The notes: a model not told the origin generated them from the sequence alone. Positions 1 through 9,782 are shown, numbered from the stretch's first letter. The stretch is 64,000 nucleotides of DNA from Sinorhizobium sp. B11 (GCA_039725955.1 CP091034.1:744001-808000), one strand, 5' to 3'. Numbers and translations: made by a program.

Positions 1-310
1 CTCGCATTTCGCCGATGCGGCGGGGCTGAAGCTAGGCAATGCGCTGGCGCGTTTCGATGGCCGTGTGGCAGCACTCTCCAATGCCGGCGTCGATCTCTCG
101 CTCATCGAATACCGTGCCGCTTTCGGCCGCCCGCTCGATTATTATACCGGCCTCGTCTTCGAAGTGACGGCGGAAGATTCCCCGGCGGTTCTCGCCGGTG
201 GCGGCCGTTTCGACAGGCTGATGACCTTCCTCGGCGCGAAGGACCGCATTCCCGCCGTCGGCTTCTCCCTCTGGCTCGACCGTATCGAAACCGAAAGGGC
301 AGCCGCATGA
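1..310 (+). CDS. hisZ: ATP phosphoribosyltransferase regulatory subunit HisZ (3' part)
   Basis: The window opens inside this gene; the reading frame is open from base 2 and only the last ~102 codons are present. HisZ is a HisRS-like protein without aminoacylation activity that assembles with short-form HisG to make the first enzyme of histidine biosynthesis. The class II synthetase-like C-terminal signature is visible: [13 protein letters not shown], then [10 protein letters not shown] and a terminal [12 protein letters not shown] motif. The stop TGA overlaps the hisG start (ATGA), indicating translational coupling. The partner is the short HisG that follows, which requires HisZ. Confidence 0.9.
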   Translation, partial: SHFADAAGLKLGNALARFDGRVAALSNAGVDLSLIEYRAAFGRPLDYYTGLVFEVTAEDSPAVLAGGGRFDRLMTFLGAKDRIPAVGFSLWLDRIETERAAA

Positions 311-1002
311 CGATCACCATTGCGCTTCCCTCCAAGGGCCGCATGAAGGACGACTGCTCCGCGATCTTCGAGCGTGCCGGCCTGAAAATCTATGCCGTCG
401 GCAATGACCGCTCCTATCGCGGCCGCGTCGAAGGCTGGGACGATGTGGAAATCGCCTTCCTGTCGGCTTCTGAGATTTCGCGTGAACTCGGCAATGGCTC
501 GATCGATTTCGGCGTGACCGGCGAAGATCTCGTGCGCGAGGGATTGGCGGAGGCCGACAAGAGGGTGGAATTCTGCGCCCGGCTCGGCTTTGGCCATGCC
601 GATGTCGTCGTTGCCGTGCCGGAAATCTGGCTGGATGTCGATACGATGGCCGATCTTGTCGACGTCGCCGCCGATTTTCGCGCCCGTCATGGCCGGCGCC
701 TGGCAATCGCCACGAAATACTGGCGCCTGACCCAGCAGTTCTTCTCCAGCCAGCACGGCATCCAGCTTTATCGCATTGTGGAAAGCCTGGGCGCCACCGA
801 AGGCGCGCCGGCATCCGGCTCGGCGGATATCATCGTCGATATCACCTCGACTGGATCGACGCTGCGCGCCAACCATCTTAAGGTGCTGTCCGACGGTGTC
901 ATCCTGCGCTCGGAAGCCTGCCTTGTGCGTGCCCGCAAAGATGCCCATGCCGATACGCCCACGGTGACGGCAATCGTCGAGGCCGTACGCTCGGTTCTCT
1001 GA
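307..1002 (+). CDS. hisG: ATP phosphoribosyltransferase, short form
   Basis: Catalyses condensation of ATP and PRPP to phosphoribosyl-ATP, the committed step of histidine synthesis. At 231 residues it belongs to the short HisG class, which lacks the C-terminal regulatory domain and depends on HisZ; the upstream gene supplies exactly that. The periplasmic-binding-protein-like fold starts with [13 protein letters not shown]. The C-terminal part carries a PRPP-loop-like stretch ([16 protein letters not shown]). The start ATG overlaps the hisZ stop. A strong hairpin follows at 1023. Confidence 0.95.
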   Translation: MTITIALPSKGRMKDDCSAIFERAGLKIYAVGNDRSYRGRVEGWDDVEIAFLSASEISRELGNGSIDFGVTGEDLVREGLAEADKRVEFCARLGFGHADVVVAVPEIWLDVDTMADLVDVAADFRARHGRRLAIATKYWRLTQQFFSSQHGIQLYRIVESLGATEGAPASGSADIIVDITSTGSTLRANHLKVLSDGVILRSEACLVRARKDAHADTPTVTAIVEAVRSVL

Positions 1003-1022
1003 GACCGAACTTGGTGACATAG

Positions 1023-1052
1023 AAAACCCGCCGTCTTTCGACGGCGGGTTTT
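1023..1052. terminator. Bidirectional rho-independent terminator
   Basis: A perfect 13-bp inverted repeat (AAAACCCGCCGTC / GACGGCGGGTTTT) around a TTTC loop. It lies between the convergent hisG (+) and DoxX gene (-), and the A/T ends give a U-tract in both directions. Confidence 0.85.
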
Positions 1053-1074
1053 GCATGCTTGGGAGGGTATGAAA

Positions 1075-1524
1075 TTAGCGGGCAGCGACCGCCTGCGGGC
1101 CGCGGCGAGCGTCGACCGAGTAGGCGCCAGCGCCATTGGTGGCGAGCATGATGTAGGCGCCGGCAAGCGTGACGTTCTTCAGGAAGTTCACGAAGTTCAG
1201 GCTGTTGATCCAGCCGTTCGCAGCAGCCGGGAAGTCAGGAACATTGACAGTCGGCAGGTGGAAGACGATGCCGGTGAACACACAGAAGGCAGCGATCAGC
1301 CAGCCCGTGTAACGAACCTGATAGCCGATGAGCACGGAAATACCCATGACGAGTTCGAAGAGGCCGGCGAGATAGGTCAGCGCGGTTGCGGCCGGAAGGC
1401 CGGCACCCATGACCATGCCGGCGGTGGCTGCAGGATCGGTGACCTTGCCGAAGCCGGCGAAGATGAACATGAAGGACAGAAGAATGCGGACGAGAAGGAT
1501 GAGGGCGTTGTTCGTATTCGACAT
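1075..1524 (-). CDS. DoxX family membrane protein
   Basis: A 149-residue protein with four predicted membrane helices, beginning SNTNNALILLVRILLS. The FIFAGFGKVTDP stretch and the later YLAGLFELVMGISVLIGY segment match the DoxX/SURF4-like family of small inner-membrane proteins, some of which are linked to redox stress. The start at 1524 was chosen over an upstream in-frame start because GGAG lies just before it and the family begins at the first helix. It is single, convergent with hisG and divergent from the glutathione transferase. The substrate is unknown. Confidence 0.85.
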   Translation of the reverse strand: MSNTNNALILLVRILLSFMFIFAGFGKVTDPAATAGMVMGAGLPAATALTYLAGLFELVMGISVLIGYQVRYTGWLIAAFCVFTGIVFHLPTVNVPDFPAAANGWINSLNFVNFLKNVTLAGAYIMLATNGAGAYSVDARRGPQAVAAR

Positions 1525-1727
1525 GGACGTTGCTCCGTTGAATGGCTCTTGAGGTCTTGATGCCCCGGCACCGTGTTGACCTCGGATGCAACCTATTTCG
1601 CCTTTTTTCGGTGTCAGGGAAAGATAAACACTAGCGGACGGTTTGTTCACTAATATGAAACGATGGGGCGGCTTGCCTTGCATGGCGACCATCTTCTATG
1701 GTCGCCGCCCTACCCAAGGAGAAACCC

Positions 1728-2438
1728 ATGGCAGATCTTTCCGCATTTCCGATCACCAGCCGCTGGCCTGCGAAAAACCCCGATATTATCCAGCTCTACT
1801 CCCTTCAGACGCCGAACGGCGTGAAGATCTCCGTGGCGCTGGAGGAACTCGCTCTGCCGTATGAGCCCCATTATGTTTCTTTCGCAACGACGGATCAGAA
1901 GACTGCGGAATTCGTTTCGCTCAATCCGAACGGCCGCATTCCTGCGATCATCGATCCCAATGGCCCGGACGGAAAGCCGATCGGTCTCTTCGAATCCGGC
2001 GCTATCCTGCTCTATCTGGCGGAAAAGACCGGCAAGCTGATCCCGGGCGATGCCGCAGGCCGCTATGAAACAATCCAGTGGGTCTTTTTCCAGATGGCAG
2101 GCATCGGCCCGATGTTCGGTCAGTTCGGTCATTTCCATAAATTCGCCGCCGACAAGGTCGCTAACAATTCCTACCCGGTGGAGCGCTACCGCGATGAAGC
2201 GAAGCGCCTGCTCGGCGTGCTGGAAAGCCGCCTGAAGGGCCGCCAGTGGATAATGGGCGACGAGTACACGATCGCCGACATCACTACCTTCCCGTGGATC
2301 CGCGGCGCCGACATTTTTTATGGTGGCCGCGAGGTCCTGGACTACGCGAAATTCCCCGCCGTCATGGACTGGCTGCAGCGCTGCATCGCCCGCCCTGCAA
2401 GCGAGAAGGGGCTGAACATCCCGGTGAAGCCGGCCTGA
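1728..2438 (+). CDS. Glutathione S-transferase family protein (YfcG/YghU-like)
   Basis: 236 residues. The N-terminal thioredoxin-like domain (about 18–100) begins with TPNGVKISVALEEL, the Nu-class pattern seen in YfcG/YghU-type disulfide reductases, and has the NGRIPAIID cis-proline loop and the ESGAILLYLAEK glutathione-binding segment. The all-helical C-terminal domain (about 110–225) contains YTIADITTFPWIRG, the N-capping/hydrophobic staple region. The start at 1728 follows an AAGGAGA ribosome site at 1716. It probably handles glutathione-dependent redox or detoxification in the cytoplasm; the exact substrate cannot be read from sequence. Confidence 0.9.
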   Translation: MADLSAFPITSRWPAKNPDIIQLYSLQTPNGVKISVALEELALPYEPHYVSFATTDQKTAEFVSLNPNGRIPAIIDPNGPDGKPIGLFESGAILLYLAEKTGKLIPGDAAGRYETIQWVFFQMAGIGPMFGQFGHFHKFAADKVANNSYPVERYRDEAKRLLGVLESRLKGRQWIMGDEYTIADITTFPWIRGADIFYGGREVLDYAKFPAVMDWLQRCIARPASEKGLNIPVKPA

Positions 2439-2445
2439 TCACGAG

Positions 2446-2490
2446 GCAATTCCAGTAAAATCGTGCAGCGGTTTCACGACCGGAATTGAG
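2446..2490. repeat. Intergenic GCAATTCC palindromic repeat, copy A
   Basis: Starts GCAATTCCAGTAAAA and ends CGGAATTG, giving terminal inverted arms (CAATTCC / GGAATTG). It is related to copies at 9783, 49654, 49711 and 57728, all located just after stop codons or between genes. Confidence 0.65.
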
Positions 2491-2502
2491 CGAAGTAACA
2501 GG

Positions 2503-2528
2503 AAAGCCGGTCGTGAGACCGGCCTTTT
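2503..2528 (+). terminator. Terminator of the glutathione transferase gene
   Basis: Hairpin GCCGGTC-GTGA-GACCGGC followed by a CTTTTT run. Confidence 0.75.
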
Positions 2529-2549
2529 TACCTCGAGCCGTTCGGACGA

Positions 2550-2996
2550 TTATTGCCGGCTGGTGATCTGGCTGGCGCCTTCCAGCTTGAAACGCGGGAA
2601 GATGAAAACCCCGACCATGCTGCCACTGTACTTTTCTTCCAGTCCATTGGATTCACCCATGCAGAAAAGCGGCTGGCGGAAGCCGTTCGGCATGATGATG
2701 GTCGTCGAGAAGCAGAAGGATGAGGAAAGCGTTGCCGCCTGTTCGAAGAGTTGCAGGACGTGGTTGCGATCCTTGGCGTCGTAACAGCGCACCAGGCTCA
2801 ACAGGCCACATTCCTGGGCCGAGAGACCGTGCAGCATTGCGCTCCACTCTCCGAGCTTTATCACGCCCGTCGAAAAGTCTCCGATCCAGCTTTCGGAGAC
2901 CGAGAACTGTGCCAACATGTCGTGGTTGTGATTGTTGTAATCCAGCGAGCCGGGCAGCAATGGTGCGGCAGCATTGGCTTTGGCGATCTTAAACAA
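2550..2996 (-). CDS. Small PAS-like hypothetical protein
   Basis: I do not recognise a named gene. The protein (about 148 residues from the TTG at 2996, or 170 from a GTG at 3062) has a PAS-like layout: a DFSTGVIKLGEWSAMLHGLS segment, then DRNHVLQLFEQA and strands ending MVGVFIFPRFKLEG. The TTG at 2996 is preferred because GGGGA lies just upstream and the product then starts FKIAKANAAAPLLPG; an ATG at 2918 would remove part of the fold. No output domain is attached, so it may be a stand-alone sensor or partner protein. It is convergent with the transferase gene. Confidence 0.6.
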   Translation of the reverse strand: MFKIAKANAAAPLLPGSLDYNNHNHDMLAQFSVSESWIGDFSTGVIKLGEWSAMLHGLSAQECGLLSLVRCYDAKDRNHVLQLFEQAATLSSSFCFSTTIIMPNGFRQPLFCMGESNGLEEKYSGSMVGVFIFPRFKLEGASQITSRQ

Positions 2997-3062
2997 GGCG
3001 TTCCCCAGTTCAGGTGCGGCTCCCCTGCCACACGCTCGGCAAACACAAAGAAACAGGATCAC

Positions 3063-3581
3063 GTAGCACCAGGCGTCATGCCTGTGCTTTCATCCTGCGG
3101 AAACAGTTAGTCGGCTGCGCCTCTGACGGTCGCCGCTCGAATATTTCCCCGCAAGATGTCATCTCGTATGTTCGCGGAGACCTTCGAAAGCCCGAATGTT
3201 CACGCGTGGCCTTTGGCGTATCCGGTCTCGTCTGTTGCGAGAATTCTTCCGGTGCGAACGTCAATTGCAGCGCGGATTTATAGGAACTTTTGCGCAAACG
3301 GCAACGGCTTTTTCCGGGGCGTTAGGCTGACGTTATGATTGGATTTTCACCCGGACTGCGCGTTATCCGCTAATTTTGTGGTCAAAAGTCTCATTTATGC
3401 GTTGTGGAAACGGTTTCACACACACCATAGCATGCAGCTTCCGTAAATTAGACAGCTTGGAAACCGAATTGCGCTGAAGGGGAAAATGCGCGGCGCGCAA
3501 GCCTCGCGAAAGCTTCGGGCCAAAGAAGAGGCCTCAGGAGCCAGCCTAAGGGTTTGAGCCGCAGGTATTTTTCGAATCGGC
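3063..3581. other. Intergenic region without a supported gene
   Basis: Short ORFs on both strands show no recognisable protein. The region holds a LacI-type palindrome at 3403–3420 and is otherwise unremarkable; it separates the end of groEL from the PAS-like gene. Confidence 0.5.
3403..3420. promoter_or_regulatory. LacI/GalR-type operator-like palindrome
   Basis: TGTGGAAACGGTTTCACA is a near-perfect palindrome of the GAAAC/GTTTC type bound by LacI-family repressors. No LacI-family gene lies in the window, so the regulator is unknown. It could act on the PAS-like gene downstream on the minus strand. Confidence 0.35.
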
Positions 3582-3609
3582 AAAAAAAGGGCGGCCCGAA
3601 GACCGCCCT
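3582..3609 (-). terminator. Terminator of groESL
   Basis: Read on the minus strand, AGGGCGG and CCGCCCT form a stem closed by an 8-base loop, followed by seven T residues. It lies 47 bases beyond the groEL stop. Confidence 0.8.
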
Positions 3610-3655
3610 CTCTATTCCGGAGACCGGAATGGATGTCAGTGACGGCTTACGCCTA

Positions 3656-5317
<1,662 letters not shown>

Positions 5318-5349
5318 TCAGCGATATCGGATGAAAGACAACCGGCTGA

Positions 5350-5646
5350 TTAGCCGATGATGCCCATGATGTCGGCTTCCTTCATGATCAGAAGGTCTTC
5401 GCCGTTGATCTTGACTTCGGTGCCCGACCACTTGCCGAACAGAACGCGATCGCCAGCCTTGACGTCGAGTGCTACGACCTTGCCGGACTCGTCACGAGCG
5501 CCGGAGCCGACAGCGACGATTTCGCCTTCCTGCGGCTTTTCCTTAGCGGTATCCGGGATGATGATGCCGCCCTTGGTCTTCTCTTCGGATTCAACGCGAC
5601 GGACAACGACGCGATCGTGAAGCGGGCGGAAATTGGTGCTTGCCAT
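5350..5646 (-). CDS. groES: Co-chaperonin GroES (Cpn10)
   Basis: 98 residues, the usual length for the 10-kDa lid of the GroEL chamber. It starts [23 protein letters not shown] and contains the mobile loop ([17 protein letters not shown]) and the [15 protein letters not shown] ending typical of rhizobial GroES. It is the first gene of the operon, with a CIRCE operator and a promoter just upstream. Confidence 0.98.
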   Translation of the reverse strand: MASTNFRPLHDRVVVRRVESEEKTKGGIIIPDTAKEKPQEGEIVAVGSGARDESGKVVALDVKAGDRVLFGKWSGTEVKINGEDLLIMKEADIMGIIG

Positions 5647-5703
5647 TGTCTAATCCCTCGATCAAATGACATTCGCGGACCGGGGTGGCCCACAAGGTGG
5701 ATG

Positions 5704-5730
5704 TTAGCACTCAACTCCCGTGAGTGCTAG
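5704..5730 (-). promoter_or_regulatory. CIRCE operator (HrcA binding site)
   Basis: TTAGCACTC-N9-GAGTGCTAG, one base off the CIRCE consensus (final A replaced by G). It lies 58 bases upstream of the groES start and directly after the -10 box, the position expected for repression by HrcA. Confidence 0.95.
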
Positions 5731-5737
5731 CGCCGTG

Positions 5738-5766
5738 CATTTAGGGATGGCTCCAGAAGGAGTCAA
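5738..5766 (-). promoter_or_regulatory. Predicted groESL promoter
   Basis: On the minus strand TTGACT and TAAATG are separated by 17 bases, immediately upstream of the CIRCE element. The -35 region reads CTTGAC, which both vegetative and RpoH-type rhizobial sigma factors could use. Confidence 0.55.
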
Positions 5767-6097
5767 GAAGAGCCTTCACGGATTTTTGTGCCGGAATTGT
5801 GGAGACATGCAGGATTTGTCCCGCGTGGCGCCGAGCCTTTGCCACAGCCTGCCTTTCCGAGCCTTGCCTGCCCGGGCGAACATGGGGTGCGGCTGGCGGG
5901 CCGGCCAACTCGCCACGCATCATCTGGCCAATGCGTGGCGATATCGTTGCCCGCCTGCTTCCAAGGTTGACCGCTTTACAGCGGAAGTCGACATTTGCCT
6001 CGGGTTGGACAGGCAAGGCAGATTGTCAGGGTCTGCACGGAAGCCGACATCATGACCGCTGTGCGCGGCCATGGTCGCCCCAGTCGCAAGAAAATGC
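5767..6097. other. Intergenic region without a supported gene
   Basis: Several short overlapping ORFs occur on both strands, none with a recognisable protein, ribosome site or conserved motif. It may be degraded sequence at the edge of the accessory cassette that follows. Confidence 0.4.
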
Positions 6098-6769
6098 CTA
6101 GCGTTGGAAGGTGAGGTGGATGGTGCCACTCGGCGCGGTTTCCGACGTCACCGTGCAGCCGGCTTCCAGGCCGCGCAGATCGTCCCACAGGCGTATGCCG
6201 CGCCCGAGCAGGATCGGAGCGATAGCGACATGAAGGCGATCGACAAGGCCCGCCTTGAGGAAGTCGCGAACAACGGTAGCACCGCCGCCAACCCGCACGT
6301 CTTTGCCGCCCGCCACACTGACAGCCCGCTGTAGCGCATCGGCAGGTGTAGTGGCGAGGAAATGGAAAATTGTCCCGCCAGCCATCTCCAGGGAGGGGCG
6401 TGGCTTGTGGGTGAGGACGAAAACCGGACACTGGAACGGCGGCTCGTCACCCCACCAGCCGCGCCAGTCCGGATCGTCGGGGAAATTGTGGAGACCGAAC
6501 ATGCCGGCGCCCATGATCTCGGCCCCCACATTTTCGAAATACGCCTTCGCGTAGTCGTCGTCGATGCCTGTCGTCCCAGCCCCGCTGGTATCCTTGAATA
6601 CGCGCTCGCGGAAGGTGCGGGTTGCTACATATGAGCCGACGAGACGCGACCAGTCCTCTCCGAACGGGACTTCCGGCGTCTGGTCCGTCGTTGTCGCGAA
6701 ACCATCGAGCGAGATCATGAGATCGACACGAACTACCACTGTTGTTCTCCTTGCGAGTGGTTGCACCAT
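6098..6769 (-). CDS. Dihydrofolate reductase family protein (RibD C-terminal-like)
   Basis: 223 residues from the ATG at 6769, which has a GGAGG five bases upstream; ATG 6781 and GTG 6796 are weaker options. The fold starts VVVRVDLMISLDGFAT and includes AEIMGAGMFGLHNFP, a VFVLTHKPRPS strand, GGKDVRVGGGATVVRDFLKAGLVDRLHVAIAPILLG-like elements and GRGIRLWDDL, all typical of RibD_C/YyaP-YwjB-like NADPH-dependent reductases. The natural substrate is unknown. It is divergent from an ArsR regulator, with two matching palindromes between them, so it is probably repressed by that regulator. Confidence 0.88.
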   Translation of the reverse strand: MVQPLARRTTVVVRVDLMISLDGFATTTDQTPEVPFGEDWSRLVGSYVATRTFRERVFKDTSGAGTTGIDDDYAKAYFENVGAEIMGAGMFGLHNFPDDPDWRGWWGDEPPFQCPVFVLTHKPRPSLEMAGGTIFHFLATTPADALQRAVSVAGGKDVRVGGGATVVRDFLKAGLVDRLHVAIAPILLGRGIRLWDDLRGLEAGCTVTSETAPSGTIHLTFQR

Positions 6770-6797
6770 GACAGCCTCCATCTGTAGGTCAGACACT

Positions 6798-6845
6798 AAG
6801 GCATGTGCCTTTGTATCGAGGGCCGAACACTAAGGCAAGTACCTT
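6798..6845. promoter_or_regulatory. Twin operators between the reductase gene and the ArsR gene
   Basis: Two related elements embedded in ACTAAGGCA: AAGGCA-TG-TGCCTT at 6798–6811 (perfect arms) and AAGGCA-AG-TACCTT at 6832–6845 (one arm mismatch). Their starts are 34 bp apart, about three helical turns, so both would face the same side of the DNA. The likely ligand is the adjacent ArsR-type protein. Confidence 0.65.
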
Positions 6846-6886
6846 ATTGTCCTTGACTGGCAATCGGTGACGTTCTAATAGGCCAC

Positions 6887-7243
6887 ATGCCCTACCACTC
6901 GACACCGCTCGACCTTGCCTTTCACGCTCTCAGCGACCCGACCCGCCGCGCGGTCGTCTCGCGCCTGGCTGCCGGCGAGGTACCGGTCAGCGTCCTGGCC
7001 GAGCCTTTCGACATGGCGCTGCCCTCCTTCGCCCAGCATCTCAAGGTGCTGGAGGATTGCGGGCTGATCGCCAGCGAGAAGCGCGGGCGCAGCCGCTGGT
7101 GCAGGCTGGTGCAGGCGCGCTTCGACGAGGCGGCGGACTGGATGGAAGCGGAGCGCCGGCGCTGGACCGAGCGGCTGGATCGGCTGGAAGCCTATTTGGA
7201 CGAGACGCAAGAGGATGATGAAGGACATGGCAAACCCGTTTGA
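6887..7243 (+). CDS. ArsR/SmtB-family transcriptional regulator
   Basis: 118 residues forming a compact winged helix: LDLAFHALSDPTRRAVVSRLAAGE, then the recognition helix (ALPSFAQHLKVLEDCGLI) and wing (SEKRGRSRWCRL). It lacks the CxC metal site of arsenic/cadmium sensors; this sub-type is commonly paired with SRPBCC proteins, as here. It overlaps the next gene by 29 bases, indicating co-translation. It probably represses its own promoter and the divergent reductase gene through the twin operators. Confidence 0.9.
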   Translation: MPYHSTPLDLAFHALSDPTRRAVVSRLAAGEVPVSVLAEPFDMALPSFAQHLKVLEDCGLIASEKRGRSRWCRLVQARFDEAADWMEAERRRWTERLDRLEAYLDETQEDDEGHGKPV

Positions 7244-7706
7244 GACCTGGTCGCTCGATCGCGAAATCGTGCTGGTCAAGCTGCTGAATCACCCACGCGA
7301 CAAGGTCTTTGCCGCCTGGATGGATCCAAAGGCACTGGCCAAATGGTACGGCCCGACCGGCCTCAGCATCGAGAGCCACGAGGCCGATATCCGCGAGGGC
7401 GGGATCTGGCGCTTCGATATGGTGGGCATGTTCGAGGGCAAGGAGCATCGTTTCGCGAACCTCATGCGCTTTCTGGAGATCGTGCCGAACGAGCGGATCG
7501 TCATGGATTACGGCACGCCCGATCCTGATGACCCCGACCGTTTCCGCGTTACCGTGACCTTTGATGAGCAGGCCGACGGCAAGACCGTGTTGACCCTGCG
7601 CCAGCTCCACCCCAGTGCCAAGCGGCGTCAGGTGGTCATCGGTTTCGGCGCGGTGGAATACGGGCTGCAGACGCTCGAGGGCCTTGCCGCCTGGCTGGAC
7701 GGCTGA
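7215..7706 (+). CDS. SRPBCC domain protein (AHSA1 family)
   Basis: 163 residues with the AHSA1/START-like fold that binds hydrophobic ligands in a deep cavity. Visible are FAAWMDPKALAKWYGPTG, the GGIWRFDMVG strand, NERIVMDYGTPD and a final VEYGLQTLEGLAAWLDG helix. The start may be at 7215, 7218 or 7227; the neighbouring gene overlaps all three. Such proteins are typical partners of ArsR regulators of this type; whether it senses or modifies a ligand cannot be told. Confidence 0.88.
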   Translation: MMKDMANPFETWSLDREIVLVKLLNHPRDKVFAAWMDPKALAKWYGPTGLSIESHEADIREGGIWRFDMVGMFEGKEHRFANLMRFLEIVPNERIVMDYGTPDPDDPDRFRVTVTFDEQADGKTVLTLRQLHPSAKRRQVVIGFGAVEYGLQTLEGLAAWLDG

Positions 7707-7935
7707 TGTCATCAGAGGTGCCTGTAATATGCCTTGCCGGTTTCGACGATGCGCCGAAGCCGGCATGCCAGGCTCACCTTCAACGAATGAACATGTTTCG
7801 GTGGGGTCAGCGAAAAGCCAAGTCGTGCCGAAAGCCGCCATTGGCTGTATCTGTCACGTCGCTGCGGAAATGCCTTGCCAATGAAGCCTGCCTTTGCAAT
7901 GTCACCGGGGATCGAAAGCGAAGCAGGAAAGCGGA

Positions 7936-8784
7936 ATGGCAAAGCGGATTGCGAACTTCTCCGAGATCACCGATCAATATGACGCGGTGCTCTGTGATGT
8001 CTGGGGTGTCGTGCATAACGGCGTCGATCCGTTTCCGAAAGCGGGCGAGGCGCTGCAGGCCGCTCGCGCTGCCGGTCTGACGGTCGTTCTCATCACCAAT
8101 TCGCCTCGCGTCTCCTGGCAGGTCGTCGAGCAGTTGCGCCAGATCGGAGTGCCCGACGACGCCTATGACCGCATCGTCACCTCTGGTGATGTCACCCGCG
8201 CGCTGATTGCCGAAGGACCGCGTGAAGTTTTCCTGCTTGGTCCCGAGCGCGACAATCCGATCCTGGAAGGCCTCGATATCGAGCGTGCGGCGGCCGGTGA
8301 GGCCACGTCGGTCGTCTGCACCGGTTTCTTCGACGACGAAACGCAGAAGCCCGAGGACTACACCGACATGCTGCTGGACTTCAAAGCCCGCAACGTGCCG
8401 ATGATCTGCGCCAATCCCGATCTCGTCGTCGAGCGCGGCCACCGCATCATTCCCTGCGCCGGCGCGATGGCTGCCTATTATGAGCAGCTCGGCGGTTCCA
8501 CCCGCATCGCCGGCAAGCCGCACCGGCCGATCTATGAGGCGACCCTTGCCGCCGCCCGCGAAGTGCACGGCGAATTTCCGATCGATCGTGTGCTGGCGAT
8601 CGGCGACGGCATGCCGACCGATGTTCGCGGCGCCTTGAATTATGGCCTCGATCTTCTCTACATCAGCGGCGGTATCCACGCTAAGGAATATACGCTGAAC
8701 GGCGAGACCGACGAAGCGATCCTGCACGCCTATCTCGAACGGGAAAAAGCTGCCCCCAAGTGGTGGATGCCGCGCCTCGCATAA
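7936..8784 (+). CDS. HAD-superfamily hydrolase (TIGR01459 / NagD-like)
   Basis: 282 residues from the ATG at 7936, preceded by AGGAAAG. Motif I is DAVLCDVWGVVHNG (DxWG rather than DxDG, a TIGR01459 mark), motif II is VLITNSPR and motif III/IV is VLAIGDGMPTDVRGALNYG. The cap lies in between. It is a class II HAD phosphatase of unknown substrate. The gene sits 14 bases before ribF, and this pairing suggests a role near flavin phosphate metabolism, though that is inference. Confidence 0.9.
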   Translation: MAKRIANFSEITDQYDAVLCDVWGVVHNGVDPFPKAGEALQAARAAGLTVVLITNSPRVSWQVVEQLRQIGVPDDAYDRIVTSGDVTRALIAEGPREVFLLGPERDNPILEGLDIERAAAGEATSVVCTGFFDDETQKPEDYTDMLLDFKARNVPMICANPDLVVERGHRIIPCAGAMAAYYEQLGGSTRIAGKPHRPIYEATLAAAREVHGEFPIDRVLAIGDGMPTDVRGALNYGLDLLYISGGIHAKEYTLNGETDEAILHAYLEREKAAPKWWMPRLA

Positions 8785-8798
8785 GAGAATTGAAGCCG

Positions 8799-9782
8799 AT
8801 GACCGTGTTCCACCGTAACGAAACCCGCGAGCCGCTGCCCGAACATCTGAAGGGCGGCGTCATTGCCATCGGCAATTTTGATGGTGTCCACCGCGGCCAT
8901 CAGTCGGTGCTGAACCGGGCTCTCGATATTGCACGGCAGCGCGGTATTCCCGCTCTGGTGCTGACCTTCGAGCCGCATCCGCGCACTGTCTTCAAGCCGG
9001 ATGCACCGGTCTTCCGCCTGACACCGGCGCCCTTCAAGGCCCGTATCCTGGAAGAGCTGGGCTTCAACGCTGTCATTGAATACCCCTTCGATTACGAATT
9101 CTCGCAGCGCTCGGCCGAGGATTTCATCCACTCCATATTGAAGGACTGGCTCGGCGCTTCCGAAGTTGTGACGGGCTTCGACTTCCACTTCGGCCGCGGC
9201 CGGGAAGGCGGCCCTGCCTTCCTGATGGATGCCGGCAACAAATATGGCTTTGGCGTCACCCTGATCGACGCCTTCCGCGATGAGAACACCGATGTCGTCT
9301 CATCGAGCCATGTCCGCGCACTGCTGAAGGAAGGCGATGTCTCCTCGGTCGCCGCCATGCTCGGCTATCACTATACGGTGCAGGCGAAGGTGATCGATGG
9401 CGAAAAGCTCGGCCGCCAGCTCGGCTTCCCGACCGCCAACATGCAGTTGCCGCCGGAGGCGGAACTTGCAGCCGGCATTTATGCCGTCCGCTTCCGCCCC
9501 GAAAGCGGCAGGCTCTACGATGCAGTGGCAAGCTACGGCCGCCGCCCGACGGTGACGGAAAATGGTGCGCCGCTGCTCGAAACCTACCTTTTTGATTTCA
9601 GCGGCGATCTCTATGGCCAGACCTGTTCAGTCTCCTTCTTCGGCTATCTGCGCCCCGAATTGAAGTTTGACGGGCTGGATCCGCTCGTCGCGCAGATCAA
9701 GCGCGACGAGGAGGAGGCGAGGGCTCTTCTCGCAGGTGTGAGGCCGCTCGGCGAGCTCGACCGGAAGCTCTGTTTCGGCTGA
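8799..9782 (+). CDS. ribF: Bifunctional riboflavin kinase / FAD synthetase
   Basis: 327 residues. The N-terminal FAD synthetase module has the nucleotidyltransferase signature GNFDGVHRGHQSVL and the SSSHVRALLKEGDV segment (ISSTxIR equivalent). The C-terminal riboflavin kinase module starts VIDGEKLGRQLGFPTANM, including the PTAN motif that binds phosphate and magnesium. It makes FMN then FAD in the cytoplasm. It lies 14 bases after the HAD gene, probably in one transcript. The start at 8799 was chosen over an in-frame ATG inside the upstream gene. Confidence 0.95.
   Translation: MTVFHRNETREPLPEHLKGGVIAIGNFDGVHRGHQSVLNRALDIARQRGIPALVLTFEPHPRTVFKPDAPVFRLTPAPFKARILEELGFNAVIEYPFDYEFSQRSAEDFIHSILKDWLGASEVVTGFDFHFGRGREGGPAFLMDAGNKYGFGVTLIDAFRDENTDVVSSSHVRALLKEGDVSSVAAMLGYHYTVQAKVIDGEKLGRQLGFPTANMQLPPEAELAAGIYAVRFRPESGRLYDAVASYGRRPTVTENGAPLLETYLFDFSGDLYGQTCSVSFFGYLRPELKFDGLDPLVAQIKRDEEEARALLAGVRPLGELDRKLCFG

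Noticed and set aside
5767..6097. Small genes in the gap after groES
   Set aside because: Overlapping short ORFs with no motif, ribosome site or family.
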